A stretch of 64,000 nucleotides of DNA. Origin: Leptoclinus maculatus. Lineage: Eukaryota; Chordata; Actinopteri; Perciformes; Stichaeidae. The notes beneath the pieces were generated by a model. That model did no database searches and had not been told where the DNA came from. It saw only the letters and a list, made by a program, of their open reading frames with translations. Positions 35,801-49,066 of the stretch are shown in pieces. The translations under genes and the position numbers were made by a program. The stretch's first letter is position 1; every line of letters begins with the position of its first letter. The stretch spans positions 372,001-436,000 of the forward strand of contig JAVDOI010000010.1 of NCBI GenBank assembly GCA_032191485.1. Reading direction: 5' to 3'.

Positions 35801-38800
35801 CACTTTTTAAAATGTCCACTGGTGTTATCGTCTCATGGTGATGTCAGTATTTACCCAGTAGAGTGGCGACACAAGCCAGGATGGCCAGCAGGGCAGCGGT
35901 GCTGAGCCCGGGGGACGGCAGCGTGGACTGCTGAGGGAGACACACCGCCTCTCTTTCCCAGTCCCACTCGCCCTCCGTCTGTTTGTCCTTCTCCTTCTCC
36001 CCGGCCCGTGCCCCTCCTCTCAGGCAGGGACAGACGGACACGGTGACCGTCCCGGTGCTGGTGAGGCCCGACGTCCCGTCCCTCAGGACCAGCGGCACGT
36101 GGAGCGTCAGGGTGGAGTACGCGGAGCGGGACAGCGGCTGGAGCTGGGACAGCAGCACCAGGCTCGCCGTGGGGCCTGAAGGGAGAAAATTCATTGTTAT
36201 CCTGTGCTGAATGGCAGCAGGAGGTCACGATTGTGAAATGATAGCTATACATCACTCTGCTCACGTTTTGTGAGTCCATTCAATAGGGGATTGATTCATA
36301 CCGCTAAGGAAGCAGGTATGTTTACACACATGGAACACATCATAAGCCCACGCAGCTATTATCATTGTTAAGAGTTCAGCAATAACGGCTCACACAAGAG
36401 CAGCAACGACAACAAAGCTCTGGTCTCTATTGGTCTGACAGAAGAGCAGGGAGAGAGATTCCCTCTGAATTAAATGTAAAAAGCTACAAAAAAGAAGGCG
36501 ACAGATCAGAGAGCTCACAAACGCTATGTGGAAAATATTTAATCGGCATGAAAGGCGCTGCAAATTTGTATGAATATATATAAAACAGACTCAGTTATCA
36601 AAACAATCTTCTCTGATCTGAATCACAGATTGAGTCATTAGTGTTTTTTTTAACAAAGCAAATGCTGCGGCATGCTTTCCTCAGAGGGGCTGTCCAAATG
36701 AGAACAGAGCGTGTTCTTGTTTTTCTCTGTTCTACTGTTGGATGACACTTCAAAGAGGCCTTTGATTCCGCATGTCAAGCGAGTTTATCCTCCAGATCCT
36801 CAGTCTAACCAGAGCAGGTCAGGAATACGGGACTGATTACACAAATCAAGATAACTCGATGAATCAACACTCTTTATCTTAAAGATGGGGTGAATAGCTT
36901 GTCCTGTTCCCCTGGTCTTTACGGAGTGCTTTGCGTATTTTAGCTAAGCGTTTTTGGTTTTGTGGCCCGCAACTGTCACCACTCTCATCAACCTCATTTA
37001 GTGGAATAGCTCAGATAAACTCACTGCACCATTATATATAAAAAATTGTCTGAAAATGGCGGCGACCAAAACAAAGCTAACATTCATCAGGTGAGACTTG
37101 ACTTCCGATAAATGCCAACGGTAGATGATAATGTGTTAATATTGTGTTAAACTCAAAATGAATGTTTTGAAATGATCTTATGAGAGGTGAACACAGTTCA
37201 TGGGACTAATCGACTTGCTACTTCTTGATAAAGGACTGACATCTATAGCTTGCATGACACATTCATTCTACCAAATAAATAGGACCACTGCTGGAGCAAT
37301 GTTCGGACAGGCAGTAATGCAACTGTGCAGGTGAGCTGTAGCTGCCTCAGTCTCACGGTATTCCACCGATCAACAGTCCTGTAATGTGTCAGAAAGTGTA
37401 GCAAAACAGCAAAAGGGGAAAACAGAAAACGACTGCTTGCAGATTTAATCAGGGAGGTACTACACAGTGAATGTTTTCTGTTTGTTGGGGCTCAAGGAGA
37501 CACACAACGTGTTCTGGTGTGAAACACTGACTGTTTGCTTTCAAGGAAATTCCTCAGGCGACATTTGTGGACAAATTATTTTCGCGTTATGCACAAAAAA
37601 ATGTGAATGTGAATATGATCAAAGATACAAAAGGGTTGCGAACGTAGCGCAGTACATACTTGTTGGTGAATGCAGAAACTTTAATGTAATTTTCTTTTTT
37701 ATTTATAGTTTTCTTTCAGCAAAAATAACCCCTAAACTCTAAGCTTTGATGCAACAAATCAGTAGTACACCACTTCCTTGAATTAGGAAGCCAGAAGGCC
37801 TGTGATTCCATGATTGTGCTGTACTTTACACGTCTATGTCAGTGTGTACTACACTCTACATGCAGTATGTGTGTGTCTTTGCGGAGGAAAATGGGCCAAA
37901 GAAAGCGGAACGGAACGAGAATGTACTAGAAACAAATGCTAAGCAGCTAAATTCAATTGAGCTGAAGTGAATTAAATGAAGCAGCTCTGATTTCTTCAAA
38001 AGCCTTTCTTTGTAAAACAGTAAGTATTGGTGGTTTTGGGGAGGAGGAGATGGATGCGGAGGGTATGGGAAGGCAAACAAGAGGGACGAATAAAAGAGAG
38101 GAGCATAACAAAGCAAAACAATTGGGCCACCGGAGTTGGGAGATGGATGGTGGAAGAGAGAGGCAGAGACAGAAGAAGGGAAAGGGGGAGGTGGAGGGTT
38201 TGAGAGGAGGGGAGAGGAAAGAGAGTATCGGGGAAAAGACAAAGATGGAAAGAGAAAGGCGGAGAAGAAAATGTGGGATTAAGAGCCTTAACAAAGTAGG
38301 GGAGAAACAGCGTGAGTCTGTCAGGGGAGTGGGAAAAAAGGGTATTAAGAGATATACAGAGAGAGGAGAAGATTGAGTGCCTACCACCGCTGTCCCTGAC
38401 GCTGAAGTTGAGGGCAGAGCTGGACTCCGGAGGGATGCTGAAATACACAGTGCTGTCATTCCCTCCCTCATCTCTATCAATCGCCCGCAACACCTGCACC
38501 ACCTGAAACCCAGAGATAGAGAGAGCAGACGAGATAGGGTGAGTGTGTGTGTGTGGGGTGGTAGAGGAGAAAAAACAAGGTAATGGCAGAAACAGTTACA
38601 CAGAGAGTGCTTTTAGCTCCAAAACCATTAGCCGACGTCAGCAGGAATCCAAACAATTAGCGGCAGAGAGACACAGGCGGACCGGGTCTGATACTCACAC
38701 CCAATAAATAACTGTGTCCGACGTGAACCGCCTTTCACAAATACGGCGCAGTGTGGCTTTCACTTTGGGAATGGAGTCCGCGCCAAGTCTACAGTGGCGA

Positions 38801-39085
38801 TCGTAACGAAATTAATCAAAAAGAATAAAAATAAAAATCTCCCTAAGCTGATGGGTAATTTATTTCTAATGAAAAAGTCTGGTCGTCATTATGCAGGACG
38901 TCCTCTCTGTAATGCTTTCGAGTGCTAGTTACGGGACCGAACGTGGGGATGAAGGGCACCGCACGCTCGTTGAGTTAGTCAGTGTCTGCAGGCCGGAGGA
39001 ACATTTGTTCTGTACAGTCGCATTATGTTATCAGTTGCTGGGTGTGAATATTCAAACGCGTGTTGGCTAATGACTAAAGTCACGC

Positions 39086-39142
<57 letters not shown>

Positions 39143-40705
39143 GAGACGTGCACGCACACAAACCCAGAACACATTCAACGATATCACAATCTCTCTTTCT
39201 TGAACTGTCTGTGCATCACGTCGTGCACAAACACAAACACCAACGTCACAGACGGAAAAAACAAATCAACGTCGCTGCCACCGAATCACAGATTTAGTGG
39301 CGAGAAACAACAAAGACACAAGTGGAGCGTTGAAAAAAAACCACCAGATGGGCCAAGACACCAAATTATGGCGATGGAGCCGGCGTGGAATACTGAGGAT
39401 GGAGGACGAGGAGGGGGGGGGAGCAAAGGATGGCTTCCAGGGAGAGATTGAGGAGCGCAGAGATGATTTCTATAATTGAGACAGGATCAAGTAAGAACAC
39501 CATGATGCAGAGAAATAGAAGCACACAAAGAATGTATGGCAGGAAGGAGGGAGAAAGTCTGAGAGCAGACTCGAGTTTAATTACAATCTGAATAGCTGCT
39601 GCGTTGTGATAACGGGCCGTCGGGGATCCACCTGCCTCAGTGGTGAATGGGAACGCTGTCTGTACGCTGCCGTATCGGAAGAGATGTACTCACTTCATAT
39701 GCTCCTATAGTTGAATATCCATGGTTTTGTATGACATTCTTACTGAATGAAAACTGCTTTGAAGTGAGGTTTTCTTTATAGGAGACATCACTGTTGTTAG
39801 TTTAGCATGTTAGCATGCTAACATTAGATGACTGGCAGAAAACGGGAACTACAGCTGAGGCTGATGGGAATATCATGTACCAGATCAAGCACCTGATGAT
39901 GGTGAAGGGATCAACAAAGTTTATGTTACAGTTTGTCCTCTGGGGACCATGAATGTCTGTACAAAATGTACAATCCTCAGCAGCACTGCCGCCTAGAGTT
40001 CGACCGATATGGGAGTTTTCCGGGCGGCCAATAGACATTATATAATGCTGTTTTTCTTTTTTTTTGCATCCAAATTATAAGAATTTGCTGTACTAAAACG
40101 AAGATTTATTTAACACTGTTAGTGGATGCATTGTCTTTGTTCACTAAAGTAAATTAAATTGTATTTTTGGAGTGGAACACAACCCATCAATCAGACATCA
40201 GAGGCCACTTAAACACGTACTGACCTGCCCGATGGAGGACGAGTCACACATGGCCGTTGTGTATTGCCTGTCCAGCTCGGGTGCGTTGTCATTCAGGTCC
40301 AATGTCTCTATCGCAACCAGAACTCTGGACACCTGGCTGGGATTGTCTGAAAGAGCCAATCACAAAACAGGCAGCTTACAATACAGCACTCTGAGAAGCA
40401 CGCAGACAGATGCACTTGACAAAGAAAACATACACGACTACAATTCCCCAACGAACCCGAGTGTGTGCGCTCCGACAAACTCATCGGATTGTCCTCATGG
40501 GCGAGGTCGAGCTTTTCAGTTTTTGTCCAGAAACTTCAACGGCACTCGGATCACGTTAGCGAGCACACAGTCGGCTAAAAATACAGTCGTACATTTGGTT
40601 TCATTAGGCTCGTGTTACAGCTCACAGGCTCCCCAGCTGAGGAGCAACTGATGCTTCCACAGCGGTCAGATTTCTCCACATCAAACTGTTGCATTCCTCG
40701 CCAAA

Positions 40706-40750
<45 letters not shown>

Positions 40751-43700
40751 AAGACAGAGAGAGACGGAGCAGAAGAGGGATGTAGAAAGCAGTCAATCTT
40801 CATGCAGTTACACCGGGGCACAGTTTAAATGGATTGGCAGAGGGTCTCCCACACTCCATATATATATAAACATACACACTTGTGAGCATTTTTCTGCAAA
40901 TCAACACACTCCCAAATCATGTTCTCAAACCAGAAACCGGAAAAAGCTGAAAACTTAGCTCTTGCTGTAATGCCGCCGGGTGAGCTGGCCTGCCCCGTGG
41001 CACAGATCCTACTGTGGTCTCTGTCAACACAGCCTCCGACAGCCTCGTCTGTTAGCTAGAGCTCATTATTCAAGACAGCCACTCACTGTGCTGCCCTCAG
41101 AGTCCGACCAACACTTGCTGCCACGAGGAGTAGATTTCAAGTCAAGATTAACTTTGTCCGGAGCAAGACTTGGCAGGAAAGACAACTTCCTCTCCTCGCA
41201 CACACAGCGGCCACTGGACTGCATTCTTCAGCAAAACTTTCACTTTTACACCAACTAGTTGAGATGATCCAAATAATGTCCTGGAGCCTGCCAAGAATCA
41301 TTGTAAAGGCTGGTCTTGATTTTTAAATAAAGTCATACCAGGCTGAAACTGTTTTCTGATCTGCCACCACAATGGTTCACGTTTGGTTTCGGCACACATG
41401 TGCCATACAGGTCCATCGTGTTCTGTCCATAACATGGAGCTTGGGGTGTAGTTTTAGTCAGTCCCACATATACTTGCTGCCCCAAATACTCACTAGAGCA
41501 CCACGTAAGTTAATCCGCAGCTGAAAATAGTCCCAAACAAACAAATGCAAAAAAACACATTTCCCAGCTGTTTAAGGAGATTTTTAAGCCGTTCAAAAAC
41601 AATGGGCTCGAGAATGAGTACCACAGACAGATTAGGAGTATTGGGAGATGCACCTACACATTGTTAGTTTTGGTCTTTTCATGAAAAAAAAACCCACACA
41701 ATGCTGCCAGCCTTATCATTAAAACTAAACCATGCTTTCACTGCAGTCTAAGCTCTTTACCCCCCCCCCCCCCCCTACTATCAAGGCCACAACTATGGCT
41801 CTTGTAGGGTTTTACCACTATGAACTCATTCGCGGTTTCTCTCTGATTGGAATACAGCCTGTGAATGTGAAGTGCCTCGGCGTTCGCTGAAACTCCTCGC
41901 TCGGAAACTATCAGGCAGTTTACCGCTCTCCTTTGCAGCCGCGGTGTGCCTGCAAAGCACCGGTCGCGTTCGATGTGTTGCATTAATTCTTTGTTTCCAG
42001 TTGAATCCTTATTAAACAGACCTATCGCAGCATCAGATAACCCATGCCGCATTGGATCAATTGATCCGCTGGCAAGCTGTAACAAACAATTTGTGGCGCC
42101 AAAACAGCATTCCCCTCACGGCTCGATGATTGGAACGCTAAGCCGCTTAGCGAACTGCAACACACACTGGATACTGTGCTTTTCAGATACCGAGCCGTGT
42201 ACGGTTTACACTCACTTAAACCTCTCACACCATCATGCTCATCAGGGGGAGCAGGTGTCGGCGCTGGTAAAATGCTGCTCCCATTTCAGAGTTTCAGCTG
42301 CGAATAAGAGGACTGATCCAATGGGTGAGTTCTAGTGACAGTGTCAAGTGGGTGTGCAAAGAGTGACCTCTGACCTCTCTGGGTGGCGATGACAGTAATG
42401 TTGTGCCAGTGGTCGCGCTCCCGGTCCAGCTCCATGGCTGTGGTGATGAGGCCTGTGTCCGGGGTGATACGGAACAGAGCCTCCGGGTCCGACTGAGGAT
42501 CAATGGAGAACCTGGAGAAGGGTAAGTAGGGCGGGAGGAGGGAGATAGTTGAGAAAAAGGGAGATGAATGAAAGTGAAATGGGGCACAGAAAAGAATCAG
42601 TGAAGGGAAGAAGCAAGCCGAGGTGGCAGTGAAAGAAGCACACGGGGCGAGTGTGTGAGGGAGCGATAAGGAAGTCTACATTCAAATGTGCAAAGATTTA
42701 ATATAGGGAGATTATCGCAGCTGATAGGAGCTCTTTTGAAGTGCCACCGATTATCTAAATATCTCTATGAATATACCAACTATCATCCCTCCCCACACAC
42801 TCACTCTTAGCACTTTTGACGCTGCTAATTGGGACGCGGCTTTGTGTGGTTTGTTACAGGCAAATCACTCGCCTCCCTGTCAAAAAGAAACAACCTACTG
42901 CAAACAGCAGTGGAAAGATCGGACCACAACAACGTATGTGGGTACTGTCGGCTCCAGGGAACACCGAGTGGGCATTTGGTTGGCTTATATTTATTTGGTT
43001 AGCTCTTGTGTCTTGTTTCTTTTAATTGAAGAGCTGAGTTTGGATTTTAATCCCAAAAACTACATATGCCTTGTTTAAAACAATCCAGATTTAAAAAACA
43101 AACAAACCCAAATCCTAGCCTGTAAAACACTAAATAAACAAAGAAATTCAACTCGCAGCACCATCGTGTGCTTGATTTTTTTAATTTAGCAGTGAAACTC
43201 CTACGTCGTAGACAAAACCAGAATCGATTATTTAAATAACTAAAGGAACATTTGGGGAATGCGCTTTCTTCCCGAGAGATAGTAGATTGACACCACTCAC
43301 ATGTCTGCAGCCGGTTAGCTTAGCTTAGCACAGAGACTGCACACATTTAGCCGGTCTCAGTATTTGATTAATTACAACCTCAGTAAGAGTATAATAGAGG
43401 ACGCAGTGTAAAGTAGACCAGCTTTATCCGAGTTCACCCTCAAATCTCAGCTACTTATAGGAAACATAACAATACTACTGAACTCTGACATGCTATATGA
43501 GGGAAGATGCTACTGTACCTGATGTTATTGGTCAGACCCGTATCGGGGTCGACGGCGCTGACCCGGCCCACAGTGCAGGCCGGCGGACAGTTTTCGGACA
43601 CGTCCATGTGGTATCGGGCTCGGGAGAACCTCGGAGGCTCGTCCGCATCCAGCACTGCTACTCTGATGGAGGCCCGGTCCTTGAAGGGGCCTCGACGCAA

Positions 43701-45046
43701 GAAGCGAGGATCTACTATGGGGTTGAGGACCTCCACGGAGAAGGAGTAGGAGCTCCGGCTCTCGTAGTCGACCGCCTGGGGAGGACAGCGGAGGAGGGCC
43801 AGTTAGCAGGGTTCAAGATATTTATTGTAGAAGTATATCATCGGCAAAGGTTTAGGTCCAGTACGCACTTACTGGGAAATCTTTAGTGGCAAGAAATGAT
43901 GCAAATGTCCCTGATACAAATGTTGAATCCAATGAACTGTGTTGGGCTTTCATTTGGTCCAATCTTCACTCTACATTTTCCACAGATGACTGAGGAATTA
44001 CATATCAAAAGCGAAGGGATGGTCACATCCAAAATCAGCCGAAAATAGTACGGAGTAAATAAGGCTACCATGGTTACCATGCATGGTGTTGCGTTTTTGA
44101 AGTGATCCTTTGAAGGCTGTTCTGGATGGATGCTTAGATGGTGGGTTCGTGTGAAGTAGGAAAATGTTACAGCATTGCCAATGAGATTCCCCGACGCTCA
44201 AGAAAGGTTGAAAGGATTCTTTCGAGCGCCGACAATGAAGCGACTCCGTGTTTGGATGTCGGTTTGATATTGCCCCGGAGTTCATGTCGGGATACTCTTG
44301 ACATGTAATGACTGGAGGATGCATTTAAATGTAGAATGTTGCTGCCGTCTCCGTAGGAGTTGTGCGAGATTAGTGCCGCTATCTACACGCAGCACAGATG
44401 GAAGTAACCACGGCGGGTCCTCGGGGGCATTCGCATCTAGCTCGCGCATTGTTCGGCGCTGCAGTGGCGGCAACCCACTCGGAACCGTGTCGGTGGATAC
44501 CTGGCAGGTAGTGTGTTCTGTTCTGATGTTGCAAACCTGCCGGTCGGACTCGTCTCAGACCTTGAGAAACACTGTGGGAGTAAAACTTGGACAAACTTGT
44601 TGGATGGATTAATCTTTCGGAGGTAGTGCAGGCGACGGCTTCGATGTCGACACACAGTTGCCGTGAGCGATAGCTTTTCCTACGTTGAAACTGAAAACAG
44701 AGCCACAGAGATAAAAAAAAAAAAAGCCCTTGTTTAGAACATCATCTCCATCACCATGGCGACTCTACTATCACCATGGAGACTCGTACCTGGCTATGAG
44801 AAGCCTTAAACAATTCCTTTGTATCCTCGCATCTACACAGGTGGAAGAGATTTCATTTGGGATAAAGGCTCGGGCCGCGGTGATTGTTTGTTACAGGGAA
44901 GTTATGAAGCCTATTTGTCTGAGGTGTGATTGCGGCGCCGCGCTCCCACCAGCGAGGCCGCCTGTGAAGCGTAAAGATACCCTCTGATCGGGTTTGCCCA
45001 GATGATTGTGAGCGAGGGCAGAGGCACACGCAGGTACATCTACTGT

Positions 45047-45121
<75 letters not shown>

Positions 45122-47429
45122 TCTGTTGATAACATTTCAGAAATGTAACATGTCTGGGTACTTGTTTGAGGTATTTGTTGTGTGGGCTTGGGGACAAATA
45201 CAAGTGGTTCTTTTGAGCCCGCGTGTCCTCAGATCCTCTGTCAGTGTGCGTGTGCTCTTAAAGCAAGTGTGCACATGAATCCCCTCCGTGTGATTGGCAC
45301 AGAGAACCGTGTTGGACAGAGGATAAATAGGCTATGCAGAATATAAAAAAAAAGAAAAGGAAATCATTGTGAGGTTCCCAGCGGCACTGGGAATATTGAT
45401 ATCCTCTCGCTCGCGCTGTTTCTGATCTCCCTTTTTCTATTTCCTCGTCTCTTTGCTTCCCTTTTCTCTGAGCTGTAAACCAGAGTAAACTGCTTTACAG
45501 AAAATCAGCAGTTTTAGAAGATTGATTAAAGATTACGCAGAGAAAAGGGCGAAGTGAAAGGCATCAACATCTTGGCAATTTGGGGGAATATCTCTGCAGG
45601 AAAGATAAATAAACGAGAGGAATTGTGTGTGGAGATGAGAGCGCGCACGTGTGTGTGTGTGTGTGTGCAGACGGAGGGGTTTAGGCGGGAAAGGGTTCCT
45701 TAACGGGGTCCCCATTAGAGGGAAAGAGAGAGACAATCTGTCTGAGGAGGAGAGGTGTCACTTACACTGTGAGCACACACTCATCACCCCCACCCGCCCT
45801 CCCTCCAGCACTCCATCACTGCGCTCCCCCTCCTTCGCCGCCTCACACACTCCATCACCCAGCTTCCCTCCCCGCCCCTAAGCCACCCCCCCCCCAACCA
45901 TCCTTTTTTTCCCCCGAGTGTGTGTGTGTGCGACAGGGTCCAGCTTTGACAAACCGCAAAGCACACACCCATCTTTCTCCCTCGCACAGGAAGCACTTAT
46001 CACACAGCGACACAATTGTTTCTCTATGTTTTCTGTCCGGTGCACGTGTGTGAACAAAATGTTGTCACACGCACAAGTGCTCTGGCAGCTCGTGTGGAAG
46101 TTGTATACACACACACACACACACACACACCTTAAAGGGCAGAATGAGTGTGATTAGTCAGTTGCGGTTTGTAAACCGCATGGAGTCCGGTTTAGGGTGC
46201 TCGCCAATCCAACCCCAAATTCACTGTCGTTTTGGAACGAGCTTTGTCCGCTTGGTGTTCGGGGCGCCTTGCTACATTTGAGACTACGAGTCTATAAGTT
46301 GGGTATTAGGAAAACAGGCTTTCTCAAAAATGTAATGAATTTGAACTCGCCGACAACATCCCGCCACTTTGATGCGTAGATATCACATCTGATGGTCAAG
46401 AACGAATAGACCGGTAACGGCCCACGTTTTACTTGGGGCGACCCAAACCGTCTAGAAAACCGTGCTGGGTATTTGTTTTTTTTATAACCTGCACCAGGAG
46501 GATCATGCGACCGGTCGCGCGTGTTCGTGAGTGAGTGTGCACCTCTGTGTCTGTCCACGGCTACTCTCGCGTCCTGCTGCAGCAAACCGCATAATATCTC
46601 GGGTGCTCATTTATGGCTGCATGCTCTAGGACCTCTCGTGGTTGCGGTGACTTGCACTTTCTCAAAACACCTTTTATTGCCTGTTTTATACTCCATTGTA
46701 TCCATTGACTTCCTGCTGACCCCTCTGTCACCACTCTTAACAGCCAGTAGGGGCGGCTAGTGATAACACAACTGAGTGCATCACCGACCATTGCGCCCAG
46801 ACACCATTGGTGTCTAAAGGGCGGGTTAGCCAATTGTAGGTTGTATTCATTGTATCACACAATACAGCAGCTGTCTTTGCCAACACACCTGGGGAAGATC
46901 TGCACTCTACTGATTGCACCTTTCTAGTTTTCACTGTTTTCCAACTCAAATAATAAAAAATCAAAAACACACATTATTTATTAACTGAATAAAAAGCCCA
47001 GTACGTACTGACACACTCCCTTATCTCTATTGTGTGGTGCCTTCATCTTACACGCGTGCACTCTACTAGTGTAACCTTCTCCTGTCCTGCGATGCTTCCA
47101 TTGTCCTTTTTGAAATTCAAATTTCTCTGTACAATTTCCCTTTCAAATTCGCTTCACAGTTAACAGAAATTAATTAGCTAACCTGCATGCTAGACTGGCG
47201 ATACATAATACATCTCTTCTCAGGGAGGCCGACCCATAGGCATGCATGCTCTATTGAGAAAGTGTGTTGTGTGTGTGTGTGTGTGTGTGAGTGTGTGCGT
47301 GAGTGTGTGCATGCATTACAGTAAATGTTCATTACTGCAGGGTGAGGCTTCAGATCACAGAGGTGGTGACTCTTCAATACATAATGTATAATAAGAAGAT
47401 TGCATACTTGTGCTCACCGACGAGTATGA

Positions 47430-47479
<50 letters not shown>

Positions 47480-47776
47480 TGAGTGTGCTCGAGTGTGTTC
47501 AGCACCCTGCTGTCCCTGGCAGCTCGAGTTCTTCTTGATTTTGTGCATTCTAAATCAAGATCACACATCACATTTGTCTGATGACAAATGCAGCTTTGGA
47601 CATTTCTGCCAACGAGCACAACTGCAGAGTCGGGAGAACAAAGACTCTAAATCTCCCTTTTGACTTTGTTCTTCCTCTGCCCGCCATCCCTTCCCTCTGT
47701 CACTTGTCTCTTGTCTTCTGGCACTCTCAGATGTCCCATGTCTTCCCTTTTTTTTCTACTCATGAGCAAGACATTG

Positions 47777-47809
<33 letters not shown>

Positions 47810-48910
47810 CATCTCTCTTCCTCTCCCTTTTTTTTTCTCCCTGTGAGGAGATTAACACAATCTCTCCTCGGCGTGAGAAAACAAACACAGATAATCCTAG
47901 GCGCGCTGCTGGCGTGTGACCGAGGATTAGCCACCCGTTTTAAGTGAGAGCATATGGAAATAATAGCGGCAAATTGACACATTCGCGAGCTCGCTCGTCC
48001 CCCAGGTAAGAGAAGGAATGAAAGGCGCACAAATAGCAGGCTTACACAGCTCACAGCACCCTGAAAACAGACCTCAACGGGGGAACCTCGTGAATCGGGA
48101 TACTGCTGTATTCCTATTAACGATGTTGTGACATGCCTTGTGTCGCGTCTGGTGATCCGACTTTATTATATCCGTGCTATTAAATTCAGTATACATGTGT
48201 AATGAGGTGCTGTGAAATCGGGGCATTATGGCAGTTTGTTTTTTTAACATTTCTTCGCCGCATCGGTGGCTATGAATGCTCTCGCAAACCAAAACACACC
48301 GAGCCTCCATTAAGTCATCACACGTCTGATTTGCCGAGCCAATGACAAGACCTTCTACGTCTTTTTTCCCCCGTTCTTCTAATTGCCCCCTCATTGTAGC
48401 AGATGGTGAGCTTTTAACTAGCTGATTGACTTCAAGGAATGCTCGACCTGCAGCCACCAGTCAGGGCTCCCATGACCGTTAGGGGGCACTGCTGCAGAGT
48501 GGAGTCGAGGGGCTCCTGTGCTGGAGAGAGTTATGCAAATTCTCCAATTACCTGCTACTTACACTGTGGCCTTGCTCGCATGCTGTATCAAAAATCCATT
48601 AGGAGCAATCTGTACATTCATTATGAACAATATGTAATGAATAAATAACTGAGCTGGGGGGGTCTATAGAGGGGAGAATAGAATGAAAGACCGTAGAATA
48701 ACATAGCAATTGAAAATGAATGTGTTACTATGTGGCTCACTTTATGTGTGCATGTATCTTCCTGGATATCTGTGTGTCTTCACACACGCGTGTGTGTGTG
48801 TGTGAGAATTTGAATGAGGCAGACCTGAGTCTGAGTCAGAGCCACACACACACAAAACACACGCCGTCTGACATGGCCTCCAGACACCAACCAGAGCGAG
48901 GACGAGGGAC

Positions 48911-48945
<35 letters not shown>

Positions 48946-48999
48946 ATCTACTTGTGTGTCTCCCTGCCCTGCATATTTGGACATGTGTGGGGAGATCAG

Positions 49000-49066
<67 letters not shown>

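Larger units (their letters stand above)
32894..35854 (-). other. cdh24: cdh24 intron with several dispersed repeats
   Basis: Donor CTGG|GTAAAT at 35855/35854 and acceptor CCGCAG at 32894. Contains a purine-rich stretch (32930-33080), a teleost dispersed repeat (33466-33945), a SINE/LINE-like tail (34050-34100) and a possible LINE 3' fragment (34298-34580). Nothing coding for the cadherin seen. Confidence 0.8.

Noticed and set aside
38050..38376. Plus-strand open frame rich in Gly, Arg, Lys and Glu
   Set aside because: It is produced by a purine-biased intronic stretch and has no splice or family support.
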